The notes: generated from the sequence alone by a model not told the origin. A stretch of 64,000 nucleotides of DNA from Parvularcula sp. IMCC14364 (GCF_030758415.1 NZ_CP132334.1:1872001-1936000), one strand, 5' to 3'. Positions 55,708 to 64,000 are shown, numbered from the stretch's first letter. A program made the numbers and translations.

Positions 55708-56165
55708 CCACCTCAGCCATGCGTATCCTGGTCGATGCCGACGCCTGCCCCGTGAAGGAAGAAATTTACAAAGTGGCCTTCCGCCATAAGGTGCCGGTGG
55801 CAATCGTTGCCAATAGCTATATGCGCCTGCCGCAGCACCCGTTGATAGAGCGCGTTGTCGTATCCGACGGATTCGATGCGGCAGATGACTATGTGGCGGA
55901 AGCAGCAAACAGCGCCAGCGTCGTCATCACCGCAGACATCCTGCTGGCAGATCGCTGCCTCAAAGCCGACGCTGTTGTCATCAACCCGAATGGCAAACCG
56001 TTCACGGAGGATATGATCGGAAGCGCCATCGCGACCCGCGCGATCATGGCAGACCTGCGAGCCGGCGGCGACCAGATCGGTGGCGCAGCCCCGTTCAGCA
56101 AGGCAGACCGCTCAAGGTTTCTCTCTGCCCTCGACGCCGCCCTGGTAAAGCTGAAACGCTCTTAG
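55704..56165 (+). CDS. YaiI/YqxD (DUF188) family protein
   Basis: 153 aa. MRILVDADACPVKEEIYK is the family's PIN-like start with conserved Asp residues, and VITADILLADRCL and NPNGKPFTEDMI follow. The fold suggests a nuclease-like protein, but no function is established. Overlaps the glycosylase stop by ATGA. Confidence 0.9.
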   Translation: MTTSAMRILVDADACPVKEEIYKVAFRHKVPVAIVANSYMRLPQHPLIERVVVSDGFDAADDYVAEAANSASVVITADILLADRCLKADAVVINPNGKPFTEDMIGSAIATRAIMADLRAGGDQIGGAAPFSKADRSRFLSALDAALVKLKRS

Positions 56166-56167
56166 CC

Positions 56168-57214
56168 TCAGGCCGCCGCCAGCTTCGCCTCGCGGAAGCT
56201 GACCAGACGCTGACGGGTTTCACACCATAAATGCAAATTGATGGATTTCAGGCTCTGCCACAGGGTCAGCCGCTTGATGGAGGCAAGCGCCGGATGATCC
56301 TTCAGCACTTTCGGCAAGCGGTAAAACGGGATACGCGCATTCAGGTGATGCACATGATGAATGCCGATATTGCCGGTGATCCATTGCAGCGGCTGCGGCA
56401 GATCATAATGTGACGAGCCATGCAGCGCAGCATGATGAATCTGCCAGTCCTCATGGCGTGACCAGTGGGTGTCTTCAAACTGATGCTGCACATAAAACAG
56501 CCAGACCCCGATTGATGCAGCAAACAGCATGACCGGCAGGAATACGGCGAGAAACGCCTGCCAGCCAATCAGCCAGATGACACCGCTTGCGACCAGCAGC
56601 ATCATCAGATTGGTGCCCATGGCACTCACCCAATAGCGCCAGCCGCCATTCAGGAACTCCAGTGGCAGCCGGTTCTGCAGTAAAAACACATAGGCAGGGC
56701 CAATGCCAAACAACACAAGCGGACTGCGGAAGACGCGATAGCTCAGGCGACCCGACCAGGATTTCGCCTGATATTCCTCAACCGTCAGGGTGTGCACGGC
56801 GCCGATGCCCCGATTATCGAGATTGCCGGCAGCCGCATGATGCTGCGCGTGGGCACGGTGCCAGACGAAATAAGGCGTTGCCGTCAACACCCCGATACAG
56901 CGCCCGACCCAGCCGTTCAGCCATTTCTGCCGGAAATACGCGCCATGCCCGCAATCATGCTGGATAATGAACAGGCGCACGAGAAAGCCCGCCGTCGGCA
57001 GCGCCACCAGCAGCGTCAGCCAGTAGCCAACCTGCAGCGACCAGACCGCCATGGCCCAGAGCAGCACAAAGGGGATGAAAGTGACCGCCAGCTCAAACAG
57101 GCTGCGGCCAAGCCCTGGCTCACGATATCGTGCCAGCACAGGCATCCAGTCACTGGCGCGGGTGATCCTGTTCTCTGTTGACGGGGTTGTTTCGGGCATT
57201 TCCTGTATAGTCAT
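56168..57214 (-). CDS. Fatty acid desaturase (DesA/omega-6 type)
   Basis: 348 aa. Four to five membrane helices and three His boxes: HDCGHG, HRAHAQHH and HHVHH, with LFYVQHQFEDTHW between, as in acyl-lipid delta-12/omega-6 desaturases. It would adjust membrane fluidity. ATG 57214 gives the standard N-terminus; the open frame upstream to 57502 crosses the leader unit on the other strand and is rejected. Convergent with yaiI. Confidence 0.9.
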   Translation of the reverse strand: MTIQEMPETTPSTENRITRASDWMPVLARYREPGLGRSLFELAVTFIPFVLLWAMAVWSLQVGYWLTLLVALPTAGFLVRLFIIQHDCGHGAYFRQKWLNGWVGRCIGVLTATPYFVWHRAHAQHHAAAGNLDNRGIGAVHTLTVEEYQAKSWSGRLSYRVFRSPLVLFGIGPAYVFLLQNRLPLEFLNGGWRYWVSAMGTNLMMLLVASGVIWLIGWQAFLAVFLPVMLFAASIGVWLFYVQHQFEDTHWSRHEDWQIHHAALHGSSHYDLPQPLQWITGNIGIHHVHHLNARIPFYRLPKVLKDHPALASIKRLTLWQSLKSINLHLWCETRQRLVSFREAKLAAA

Positions 57215-57381
57215 TGGCAACACTACTCCATTCAGACCGGAAATGTCATAAGCAGGTTTGCCCGCGAACAAAATGCTAATGCGCACCCGATCAGTCATAT
57301 TGGCATCTTTGGCCAATTTCGTCGCGAATAACTTGTCAAATCGCACAAACAACGCCACATATAGCGTGTGTAAAGCAATCG

Positions 57382-57394
57382 AAAGGAGGTGATC
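57382..57394 (+). promoter_or_regulatory. Ribosome-binding site matching the whole 16S tail
   Basis: AAAGGAGGTGATC is the exact complement of the 3' end of 16S rRNA (GATCACCTCCTTT) over 13 bases, seven bases from GGAGG to the ATG at 57397. This is far stronger than the other sites in the window. Confidence 0.85.
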
Positions 57395-57396
57395 TG

Positions 57397-57462
57397 ATGT
57401 CAAGTGATTATGCCAAACGTGTGGACTTGAGCGGATCGTTATGCCTTCGGAGCAGTCTCTGA
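57397..57462 (+). CDS. 21-codon mini-ORF with very strong start signal
   Basis: Encodes MSSDYAKRVDLSGSLCLRSS plus a final Leu, then TGA. It is followed after ~65 bp by a strong terminator, so the unit is a short transcript with one tiny frame. It could be a leader peptide, an sRNA that sequesters ribosomes, or a small protein. No gene follows in the same direction before the IS, so it does not look like an attenuator for a surviving downstream gene; the IS may have removed one. Confidence 0.5.
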   Translation: MSSDYAKRVDLSGSLCLRSSL

Positions 57463-57528
57463 GGATCTGACGTGAGGCGCGGGCATTAATCCAGCCCATC
57501 AAGTGCCACCCGTCCGCAATAATTACGG

Positions 57529-57576
57529 CGCCGCCCTGCTGGTGACTAACCAGAAATCACAGGGCGGCGTTTTTTT
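57529..57576 (+). terminator. Strong Rho-independent terminator
   Basis: CGCCGCCCTG (57529-57538) and CAGGGCGGCG (57560-57569) form a perfect 10-bp stem followed by T7. The loop holds a second small hairpin (CTGGT/ACCAG). It ends the mini-ORF transcript. Confidence 0.93.
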
Positions 57577-57689
57577 GTCTATTGAGCCGTTTAAGCCCAT
57601 AAGGTTTTGGCAGACCGTTCTCCCCCACAAACCGGCGTCACCCCGAACGCCGTCAGGCGATCCGGGAAACAGCTCTGGCGCCATTGACA

Positions 57690-58605
57690 TGATTTTTAAG
57701 AGTCTGAATCAAAAGTCTTTCATATGAAACATGCTCTTGCCAGTCGTCTTGTTGCGATACGGATGTGAGCCATGAATAGCCATGCGATAGCTGAGGTCCA
57801 GCATCGTTCCCAATCCTTGGCGAGACGGCGTGATCGCTCTAACCATGCGAATGTGCGTTCTACGACCCATCGCCGGGGCAGGACTTTAAAGCCTTTCATT
57901 TTATCGGATCGCTTGATGATTTCCATCCGGAATGGACCGACTTTTTTAAGTTTGCGCTTTAGCTTATCTCCCGCATAGCCACCATCGGCAAAGATATGGC
58001 GAAGCCATGGAAATTTGTCTCGCGCTTCCATCAACACCGCTGGTGCGCCGTCGCGATCCTGTACATCCGCGGCATGCACAAGTGCTGTCACCAGAAAGCC
58101 TTCCGTATCCGTCAGAATATGCCGCTTGCGGCCTTTTATATTTTTGCCCGCGTCAAAGCCAGTAATACCGCCACTTTCTGTGGTTTTAACCGACTGGCTA
58201 TCGATCACACCTGCGCTGGGGTGTGGGCTTCTGCCGTGTGCTTCGCGGCATTCAAACAGCAGGCGGTGATTGATCTTTTCCAGCAATCTGTCATCACGCC
58301 ACCAATAAAAATATTTCTGAACCGTCGAAAAAGGCGGGAAATCCCTTGGTAACATGCGCCATTGGCAGCCAGTAGACGCGATATACAACAAGGCGTTCAT
58401 GATCTCCCGCATCGGCCACTTGCGAGGACGCCCCATCCGATTTGGAAGAGGTATTTCAGGTTCAATCAAAGCCCATTCGTCGTCCGTCAGATCACTTGCA
58501 TAGCGCAGGAAACTGCGGTCATAATATGTGCGGGTGGTTTCATTCCAACTCATCTGATCCTCCGTGTCTTAAGCAAACAAAGAGAATCATAAGTCGTTGA
58601 AATCA
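57690..58605 (-). mobile_element. IS5-family insertion sequence
   Basis: About 0.9 kb with one intact transposase. Imperfect terminal inverted repeats are proposed at 57690-57710 (TGATTTTTAAGAGTCTGAATC) given in part: TGATTTTTAAG ... GAATC, and at 58584-58605 (minus strand TGATTTCAACG ... GATTC). Exact ends are uncertain by ~10 bp and no target duplication is obvious, which may reflect later deletion on one side. Confidence 0.75.
57720..58553 (-). CDS. IS5-family DDE transposase
   Basis: 277 aa, intact. LTDDEWALIEPEIPLP at the N-terminus, then the catalytic Asp118 (VIDSQSVKTTE), Asp190 (FADGGYAGDK) and Glu232 (WVVERTFAWLER) form the DDE site with the IS5-type spacing. A good ribosome-binding site (GGAGGATCAG) precedes the ATG at 58553. 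The frame is uninterrupted, so the element could still be active. Confidence 0.95.
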   Translation of the reverse strand: MSWNETTRTYYDRSFLRYASDLTDDEWALIEPEIPLPNRMGRPRKWPMREIMNALLYIASTGCQWRMLPRDFPPFSTVQKYFYWWRDDRLLEKINHRLLFECREAHGRSPHPSAGVIDSQSVKTTESGGITGFDAGKNIKGRKRHILTDTEGFLVTALVHAADVQDRDGAPAVLMEARDKFPWLRHIFADGGYAGDKLKRKLKKVGPFRMEIIKRSDKMKGFKVLPRRWVVERTFAWLERSRRLAKDWERCWTSAIAWLFMAHIRIATRRLARACFI

Positions 58606-58870
58606 CCCAGATACTTTTGGATCAGGCTCTTATTTTTTATTTTTTGGCTTATCATTATTTTTATTACCCTCTATTATTATTTTCATTTTAAGTTTAGCAG
58701 GGTTTTTATCTATTGAACTGCAGTATTTATTTATTCCATTTCTTCTTTTATTGGCTGGTGGCATACTTTATTATAGTTTCAAGCTGGTACTGTTACCACC
58801 GCATATAATGTTAGTTAACCGCGTAAGAGAGCTGTCAGGAAACAAACCACTCGATGAGCCGGTAGAATAA
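58601..58870 (+). pseudogene. 5'-truncated membrane protein gene beside the IS
   Basis: From the IS edge a frame stays open for ~89 codons to TAA at 58868, without a start codon near its beginning. It encodes NHPDTFGSGSYFLFFG, two hydrophobic helices and a soluble end (VRELSGNKPLDEPVE). The DNA is very AT-rich (22% GC in 58621-58680 by hand count). The N-terminal part is not found on the other side of the IS, so the insertion came with a deletion or rearrangement. Family unknown. Confidence 0.6.
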
Positions 58871-58888
58871 AATATGCTGAACCCGTGA

Positions 58889-59110
58889 GCTTTACGAAAA
58901 CGTCTTAGGTTATGGTATCGGCCTGCTATTTATGCCCGATGCATTCGTCCCGCTCACTCGGTAAAAGTTACATCGGATTTCCTGAGAATTTATTTTGACC
59001 CTGCGCTTGTTTCAGACAATGGGGACGTGATCGATTCCGTGCCAGCGCAAAGAAAATCAATCATTAATTATGATAAAAATATCAAAAAATTAGAGGAATA
59101 CTTGAGTTAG
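58889..59110 (+). pseudogene. Possible decayed ORF fragment
   Basis: An open frame of 73 codons with no start codon near its beginning, ending KNIKKLEEYLS at TAG 59108, overlapping the convergent protease stop by 4 bp. The last third looks protein-like (DNGDVIDSVPAQRK); the first part is doubtful. Probably a remnant of an AT-rich gene. Confidence 0.3.
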
Positions 59111-59856
59111 TCCGGTGATATGATTGTGCCGCACTCAAGATTATCATTCGACATGCACTCCTCTGATACGGTAATACCAGATAAGACACCTAAAAATCTT
59201 ATCTTCTCATCTTTCGTGTCCAATCGGAATACGGGAGAACCCGACATGCCTTGCGCGGCCACGAAATCAGACGTGAAATAGCGATCCATCGGGGCAAGAA
59301 ATTTAGCTTTTCTAGCGCATAAATTTCGATGAAACTGTTTCTCAATCACCCTGTCGTCTCTATTGAGTATAGCTGTTACGGATGAAACATTTCCAAAATC
59401 GAGGTCTACGTCATATTCGATCGCTCGGTTTATGACTGCCTCTGAAAACGGTGGCAGCAACGGAATCGTTATGTAATCTTCAGCGGGATTAGTAATTTTT
59501 TCTGGCATTTTCGGAACTGGCAATTCTTCGTAACCAAGCGGCACTTCCATCGAAAACACGGCATTATTTATGAACAAGTTTCCATCATCATCATATATTG
59601 AATGATTGGCAGTGGCCACACTATACATCTTGTCCGAATATTTGACTACAGTTCCTACTGCAGTGACAAGTGCACCATCCTCTTTTCTTTGTAGTAGTAG
59701 CACACCTGTCGCATCATAGACTGCTTTCTCTAGCCCCTCAATTTCCTGTTGTTCCAGAACCTCATATTCGTAAGGGCAAGCCTCGTAAATAGCTTCAGGC
59801 CCTGATACAGTCGCGAAGATTGTCAAAATAGTCTTAACTATCGGTTCCCAAATCAT
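59107..59856 (-). CDS. Trypsin-like serine protease
   Basis: 249 aa. A chymotrypsin-fold triad can be placed: His85 in TANHSIYDD, Asp127 in EDYITIP, and Ser205 in GMSGSPVF, the last being the classical GxSGSP nucleophile. The N-terminal ~20 residues are hydrophobic (VKTILTIFATVSG), a possible signal or anchor. Base composition is clearly more AT-rich than the core genes. It stands alone next to an IS and gene remnants, which suggests acquired DNA. ATG 59856 is used; a TTG at 59871 is possible. Target unknown. Confidence 0.7.
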   Translation of the reverse strand: MIWEPIVKTILTIFATVSGPEAIYEACPYEYEVLEQQEIEGLEKAVYDATGVLLLQRKEDGALVTAVGTVVKYSDKMYSVATANHSIYDDDGNLFINNAVFSMEVPLGYEELPVPKMPEKITNPAEDYITIPLLPPFSEAVINRAIEYDVDLDFGNVSSVTAILNRDDRVIEKQFHRNLCARKAKFLAPMDRYFTSDFVAAQGMSGSPVFRLDTKDEKIRFLGVLSGITVSEECMSNDNLECGTIISPD

Positions 59857-60158
59857 CTCGTGCCGGCTCAATAATTTTTACTGAATAAGTTTCGTAAGTT
59901 TTGCTTCCAGGCGGGTCAAGTGCACAGCTGATCTGACAGAAAATCTCAACTTTGGGCTGCGCGCCCCAGGCGCACTTCAAGAAAAATAGACATGTACCGT
60001 GGCTCCCCCGGACAAAGCCCGGAGTGCGCCCGCACCATCCACGTCGATTTTTCCCTCCGTTTGCCCCCTGACCTGCTCCCCATGATGCCCATGGTCGAAA
60101 GCTGAGCTTCTCCACTAACCTGTCTGGTCGCGCTGCGGCTTCGCCTGATTATTTCCGC
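59857..60158. other. Intergenic region between protease and selO
   Basis: 302 bp; nothing convincing is seen. A 93-codon minus-strand frame here has no protein-like sequence and is rejected. GC content rises back to that of the core genome. Confidence 0.5.
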
Positions 60159-61580
60159 TTAATTTGCGCTTAATCCGTATGCTGCCCGCGCCTGCCCTAT
60201 CGCCACCAACTTCTGCTCAAAGGCGGACCAGTCATCGCGCTCTGCGATGGGCGCCCAGATGTCTTCCACTTCTTCAATCAGCATACTGCACGGGCGGCGA
60301 TTGCTGAAATAGTCGTGTTGTAACCGCTCGGGCCGGACCGGCTCTGCGGCGAGTAGGCTTTCCTCCAGCGCGCGCCAGTTGTCGCGGGTATATAAATCCG
60401 CCACCGGACTTTTTGCCGCACGCGCGACAGATGCCACACCGCCAAACCAGTCGAAGAACAGTTGCTCGAACGGGATGCTCGTCTCGTTCATCCAGCGCAA
60501 CAGCAGGCCGACAAACTCACTGTCGAGACCGGCGACACCCAGCCGCCGTGAGAAGCTGTCTGCCATGGCCTGTTCATACACAACCGGATAGAGTTGCAAA
60601 GCCGCATTCAGGCGCTCTTCCGGCACAAGTTTGGTCAGTGTCCCGCCCAGTTGGGCGATGTTCCAGCCCACCGCTTCCGGCTGGCGGGCATAGGCATACA
60701 GGCCGGAGTGGTCAAAATAGGCGGCGGTGAAGCCCGGCTGCACGGAGGGAAGGAAGCGCCACGGGCCATAGTCAAAACTCTCCCCGGTAATGTTCATATT
60801 GTCCGTGTTCAACACACCATGCACGAAACCGGCAGCCATCCATTGCGACACCAACGTGGCTGTGCGGCGGACCACCGCCTCGAAGAACCCGACCAGGCGG
60901 TCATCCCCTTCAAGGTTGCTCAGCGCCGGGAAATAATGTGCGATGCAGTGATCAATCAGGCGGACAATATCATCCTGCCGGTCGTGATAGGCGAGATACT
61001 GGAACGTGCCGAAGCGAATATGCGAATGGTTGAGCCGCACCATGACGGCAGAGCGTGTCGGGCTTGGTTCATCGCCGCGCTCAAGCGCTTCGCCCGTCTC
61101 GATCAGGGAGAAGGTTCTGGACGTTTCAACGCCCAACGCCTCCAACATTTCGGTCGCCAGAATTTCGCGCACGCCCCCTTTCAGGGTCAACCGCCCGTCG
61201 CCGCGCCGGGAATAAGGCGTCTGGCCCGAGCCCTTGGTGCCAAGATCCAGCAGCCGCCCCTGCCCGTCCCGCATTTGTGCAAACAAAAAGCCGCGCCCAT
61301 CGCCCAGATCCGGATTGTAACTGCGGAACTGCTGACCGTGATAGCGCAGGGCCAATGGCTGCGGCAGATTATCCGGCAAGGGCTGGAACCGGGCGAAATG
61401 CGCAATCCATGCTTCGTCACTCAGAGCATCGAGGCCGACACTGGCGGCTGCCCGATTGTTCCGGAAGCGCAGCGTTGCACCGGGGAAATCTGCAGCGGTG
61501 ACCACATCATAAAAGCCTGACCCAAGATCAGGATGCGCAGTCACAGGTGTATAGATGCTGGGGCGGCTGTCATGAGTCAT
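60159..61580 (-). CDS. selO: Protein adenylyltransferase SelO (YdiU family)
   Basis: 473 aa pseudokinase-fold enzyme that transfers AMP to proteins. DLGTKGSGQTPYSRRGDGRLTLKGG in the nucleotide-binding part (seen as two adjacent motifs GTKGSGQTPYSR and GDGRLTLKGGVRE) and GFVHGVLNTDNMNITGES with the catalytic Asp and Asn are the SelO signatures. A C-terminal Cys (RRPCSMLIEE) is not the selenocysteine site of eukaryotic forms. Role: redox stress response in E. coli. Single gene, divergent from nfeD. Confidence 0.95.
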   Translation of the reverse strand: MTHDSRPSIYTPVTAHPDLGSGFYDVVTAADFPGATLRFRNNRAAASVGLDALSDEAWIAHFARFQPLPDNLPQPLALRYHGQQFRSYNPDLGDGRGFLFAQMRDGQGRLLDLGTKGSGQTPYSRRGDGRLTLKGGVREILATEMLEALGVETSRTFSLIETGEALERGDEPSPTRSAVMVRLNHSHIRFGTFQYLAYHDRQDDIVRLIDHCIAHYFPALSNLEGDDRLVGFFEAVVRRTATLVSQWMAAGFVHGVLNTDNMNITGESFDYGPWRFLPSVQPGFTAAYFDHSGLYAYARQPEAVGWNIAQLGGTLTKLVPEERLNAALQLYPVVYEQAMADSFSRRLGVAGLDSEFVGLLLRWMNETSIPFEQLFFDWFGGVASVARAAKSPVADLYTRDNWRALEESLLAAEPVRPERLQHDYFSNRRPCSMLIEEVEDIWAPIAERDDWSAFEQKLVAIGQARAAYGLSAN

Positions 61581-61673
61581 TCCGGCAACATAGGCACTAA
61601 GCGGGTCGCTGCCACCGCTTTCGCGTTGAATGTCGGGAAAAAATAGTTAAATGTTAAAGAGCAAACCAAGGGG

Positions 61674-63278
61674 ATGGTCACGCAGATGCAACACGCGCGT
61701 AGTTATCGCAAGTTCTTCCTGTTCCTGATAGTGGCGGGCCTGGCGTCACTATTGCTCGGCACGCTCAGCAGTCTTTTCGCACAAAATGGCGGCAGTCGTA
61801 ACGCCGTGGTGCTGGAACTGAACGGCGTTGTTGAGCCGACCGTCGCTGGCTACCTCAGCCGCGAAATCGAGACGGCCAATGATACCGGCGCAGATCTGGT
61901 GATCATCGAAATTGACACTCCGGGCGGGCTCGTCACCTCCATGCGTGATATTATCAAGAGTATCTTGGCATCAGACATCCCGGTGGTGACTTTTGTCTCG
62001 CCGCAGGGCTCTCAGTCGGCCAGCGCCGGATTGTATATAATGTATTCCGCCCATGTCTCGGCCATGGCCCCGGCGACGAATACGGGCGCGGCAACACCGG
62101 TGAGTATGGGCGGTGACGGCGGCGATGGGAGCGAGGAGCCGTTTTTCCCGGAGCTTGAGCAGGAAGAGCCTACCGAGGAAACAAATGACGAAGCACCTGC
62201 TGAGACAACCGAAACGGAACCTGCTTCAGGCGAGACCAGCGAAGAGACAGCCTCCGAAGGCGATGCCGGGACCATTCGCGAAGATGCCCAGGATACGCTG
62301 GAAGACCGTGCGCTTGAGGAATTCCCGGCTGATTCCAGCGAAGATGCCATGCGCCGCAAGATCGTGAATGATTCTGTTGCTTACATCCGCTCGCTTGCTG
62401 AAAAGCGCGGTCGCAATGCCGACTGGGCCGAGCGCGCGGTGCGGGAAGCTGTCAGCGTCACCGCCAATGAGGCGCTGGAACTCAATGTCATTGACCTGAT
62501 GGCAGAGGACCTGGACGACCTCCTGACACAGATTGATGGTCGCGTGGTCGAGACAGCTGCCGGAGACGTCACGATTGCGACGGAAGGGATGCAACTGACA
62601 CGGGTCGAGCCGAAATTGTGGGAAGTGATCCTTTCCATCATCACCGACCCGACCATCGCCGCTATTCTTCTATCCATCGGCACGCTCGGCATTACCGCAG
62701 AAATCTGGAACCCCGGCTCAATTTTCCCCGGCACGGTCGGCCTAATCTGCCTGTTGCTGGCATTTTATTCTTTCCAGATATTACCCTTTGAAGGCCTTTG
62801 GCTCGCCGTGATGGGGGTCGGCGTGCTTCTAATCATGCTCGAAGCTTACACCCCCACTTTTGGCGTTTCCGGTCTTTTCGGTCTGGCATTATTTGGCGTC
62901 GGAATGTGGTTCCTGTTCCCTGAAGATGTGGGAAGAGTATCGCCAATAGCCATCATTTCTATTTTGGCCGTAATAGGGATGTTCCTCATGCTCATGCTCA
63001 TCGCCTTGACGCGAACGCGCGGGCACGGCCCGCTGATCGGGGCCGAGGCCATTCGAAAGCGTGAGGGCAAAGTAGAGGATTGGGACGAAGAAAAAGGGGA
63101 AGGTATTGTCATTGTCGACGGCGAGCGCTGGCGCGCGCGTTCAAAGACCCCTTTCAAGCCGGGCGATATCATTAAAGTTGTTGAGGTAAACGGGCTGGTA
63201 TTAGATGTAAAGTCAGCCCAGGGCGACCCAGGTCTATCCCGGTTTATGCCAGGCCGTGGCAAACCACAGGGCGCGTGA
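61674..63278 (+). CDS. nfeD: NfeD membrane serine protease with acidic insert
   Basis: 534 aa. A signal/anchor helix (12-37), a ClpP-like protease domain with the nucleophile Ser117 in SQSASAG and Lys229 in RRKIVNDSVAY, then four to five membrane helices and a C-terminal OB-type NfeD domain (GEGIVIVDGERWRARSK). Between GAATPVS and the Lys there is a Glu/Asp/Ser/Thr-rich stretch at ~146-225 that family members usually lack or have much shorter. The family cleaves the C-terminus of its slipin partner, which follows 36 bp downstream. ATG 61674 is very near its AAGGGG site; ATG 61686 is an alternative. Confidence 0.92.
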   Translation: MVTQMQHARSYRKFFLFLIVAGLASLLLGTLSSLFAQNGGSRNAVVLELNGVVEPTVAGYLSREIETANDTGADLVIIEIDTPGGLVTSMRDIIKSILASDIPVVTFVSPQGSQSASAGLYIMYSAHVSAMAPATNTGAATPVSMGGDGGDGSEEPFFPELEQEEPTEETNDEAPAETTETEPASGETSEETASEGDAGTIREDAQDTLEDRALEEFPADSSEDAMRRKIVNDSVAYIRSLAEKRGRNADWAERAVREAVSVTANEALELNVIDLMAEDLDDLLTQIDGRVVETAAGDVTIATEGMQLTRVEPKLWEVILSIITDPTIAAILLSIGTLGITAEIWNPGSIFPGTVGLICLLLAFYSFQILPFEGLWLAVMGVGVLLIMLEAYTPTFGVSGLFGLALFGVGMWFLFPEDVGRVSPIAIISILAVIGMFLMLMLIALTRTRGHGPLIGAEAIRKREGKVEDWDEEKGEGIVIVDGERWRARSKTPFKPGDIIKVVEVNGLVLDVKSAQGDPGLSRFMPGRGKPQGA

Positions 63279-63314
63279 TAAGCACGTTGTAAAACAGGAA
63301 AACGGAGAAATATT

Positions 63315-64000
63315 ATGCCTATACAAGGATACGGTTTTCTAATTCTGCTTGTGATTGTCGTCATTTGGTCGGCAGTCAAAATTCTCAAAGAATATGAGCG
63401 TGCAGTTATATTCTTTCTTGGACGTGTACATCAAAAAGCCGGTGGCCCGGGTATCGTGTTTCTGATCCCATTTCTCCAAACCATGCGCAAGGTGGACATG
63501 CGTACCCTCGTGCATGACGTGCCAAGCCAGGACGTAATTTCTCGCGATAACGTCTCGGTCAAGGTCAATGCCGTGATCTATTACCGTGTCGTCGACGCCG
63601 TTCGGGCAGTGATTCAGGTTGAAAACTACATCGCAGCCACCTCTCAACTCGCCCAGACGACCCTGCGCTCTGTGCTCGGTAAACATGAGCTCGACGAAAT
63701 GCTGCAGGAGCGCGACAAGCTCAACAAAGACATTCAGGAAATTCTCGATGCCCAGACCGAAGCCTGGGGCATCAAGGTCGCCAATGTGGAGATTAAGCAT
63801 GTGGATGTGGATCAGTCCATGATCCGGGCCATCGCCAAACAGGCGGAAGCCGAGCGGGAACGTCGCTCCAAGGTTATTCTGGCAGAAGGCGAATTCCAGG
63901 CGGCCGCGAAATTGTCAGAGGCGGCGGAAGTTCTCAGCAGACAGGATGGGGCCATGCAGTTGCGCTATCTGAACACCCTGCAGGAAATCGCCAACGAGAA
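63315..64000 (+). CDS. Slipin (stomatin/SPFH family), N-terminal part
   Basis: First 228 residues; the gene runs off the right edge. An N-terminal membrane hairpin ([19 protein letters not shown]) leads into an SPFH/band 7 domain with [42 protein letters not shown] and [20 protein letters not shown] ribosome-binding site precedes ATG 63315. Slipins form membrane scaffolds and are coupled to NfeD proteases, as here. Confidence 0.95.
   Translation, partial: MPIQGYGFLILLVIVVIWSAVKILKEYERAVIFFLGRVHQKAGGPGIVFLIPFLQTMRKVDMRTLVHDVPSQDVISRDNVSVKVNAVIYYRVVDAVRAVIQVENYIAATSQLAQTTLRSVLGKHELDEMLQERDKLNKDIQEILDAQTEAWGIKVANVEIKHVDVDQSMIRAIAKQAEAERERRSKVILAEGEFQAAAKLSEAAEVLSRQDGAMQLRYLNTLQEIANE

Larger units (their letters stand above)
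57215..57719. other. Region between desaturase and IS element
   Basis: About 500 bp holding the desaturase promoter, the mini-gene unit at 57382-57576, and past its terminator a stretch with a small palindrome (CGGCGT/ACGCCG, 57633-57652) leading into the IS left end. No protein gene other than the 21-codon ORF is seen. Confidence 0.6.

Noticed and set aside
56231-57181. Plus-strand frames of 126-129 codons opposite the desaturase
   Set aside because: Arg/His/Pro-rich shadows of a GC-rich gene; the minus-strand desaturase has all three histidine boxes.
59834-60115. 93-codon minus-strand ORF before selO
   Set aside because: Low-complexity, Gly/Arg/Trp-rich translation with no ribosome-binding site, overlapping the protease start.
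60594-61520. 308-codon plus-strand frame opposite selO
   Set aside because: No motif; the SelO signatures are on the minus strand.

Overview
The window looks like chromosomal DNA of a free-living alphaproteobacterium of the CtrA/SciP type (Caulobacterales-, Parvularculales- or Rhodobacterales-like). Support: a SciP homologue, sequences resembling CtrA boxes upstream of several genes, a division/cell-wall (dcw) cluster with meso-DAP-type MurE, a serS-surE-nlpD/dipM block, and flhF next to sciP. Coding DNA is moderately GC-rich. Two places are clearly AT-rich and look foreign: an insert inside serS and the stretch next to an IS5-family element. I found no tRNA, 5S/16S/23S rRNA, CRISPR array or prophage.

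Layout. 1-9.5 kb: housekeeping genes (partial sodium/solute symporter, hybrid histidine kinase, trmJ, icd, an exported alpha/beta hydrolase, csaA, an M13 peptidase lipoprotein). 9.5-25.3 kb: the dcw operon on the minus strand, mraZ-rsmH-ftsL-ftsI-murE-murF-mraY-ftsW-murG-murC-murB-ddl-ftsQ-ftsA. It lacks murD between mraY and ftsW and lacks ftsZ after ftsA. A three-repeat MraZ-type operator precedes mraZ, and rnpB lies just upstream. 26.1-31.7 kb: sciP, flhF, then serS-surE-dipM-like on the minus strand. serS carries an AT-rich in-frame insert of about 90 codons in the catalytic domain. 31.9-33.4 kb: glpK.

33.4-39.9 kb: a methylcitrate-cycle (propionate) operon, prpD...prpB...prpC, interleaved with a thioesterase, two glycine-rich mini membrane proteins flanking a lipoprotein hydrolase, a secreted four-cysteine protein, a monooxygenase-fold protein and a coupled leader ORF. 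40-43 kb: two acyl-CoA dehydrogenases and a nitroreductase. 43.2-49.7 kb: desaturase, esterase, a six-TM histidine kinase convergent with a PilZ-like/methyltransferase protein resembling 3-hydroxy-fatty-acid methyl ester synthases (PhcB type), then a CitE-like lyase and MaoC hydratase pair.

50.1-56.2 kb: a DUF3604 (PHP-like) protein, a parvulin-type protein and a HupE/UreJ membrane protein in tandem, then an AlkX/YcaQ DNA glycosylase and a YaiI protein. 56.2-60.1 kb: a second desaturase, a short transcription unit whose ribosome-binding site matches the 16S tail over 13 bases, an IS5-family element, decayed AT-rich remnants and a trypsin-like protease. 60.1-64 kb: selO and the nfeD-slipin pair, cut by the window edge.

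Best candidates for new biology: the SerRS insert, the PhcB-like/PilZ methyltransferase with its convergent six-TM kinase and a CtrA-like box, the DUF3604-foldase-HupE triad, the 21-codon mini-gene unit, and the glycine-zipper proteins in the prp operon. All calls come from reading the sequence; no database search was run.
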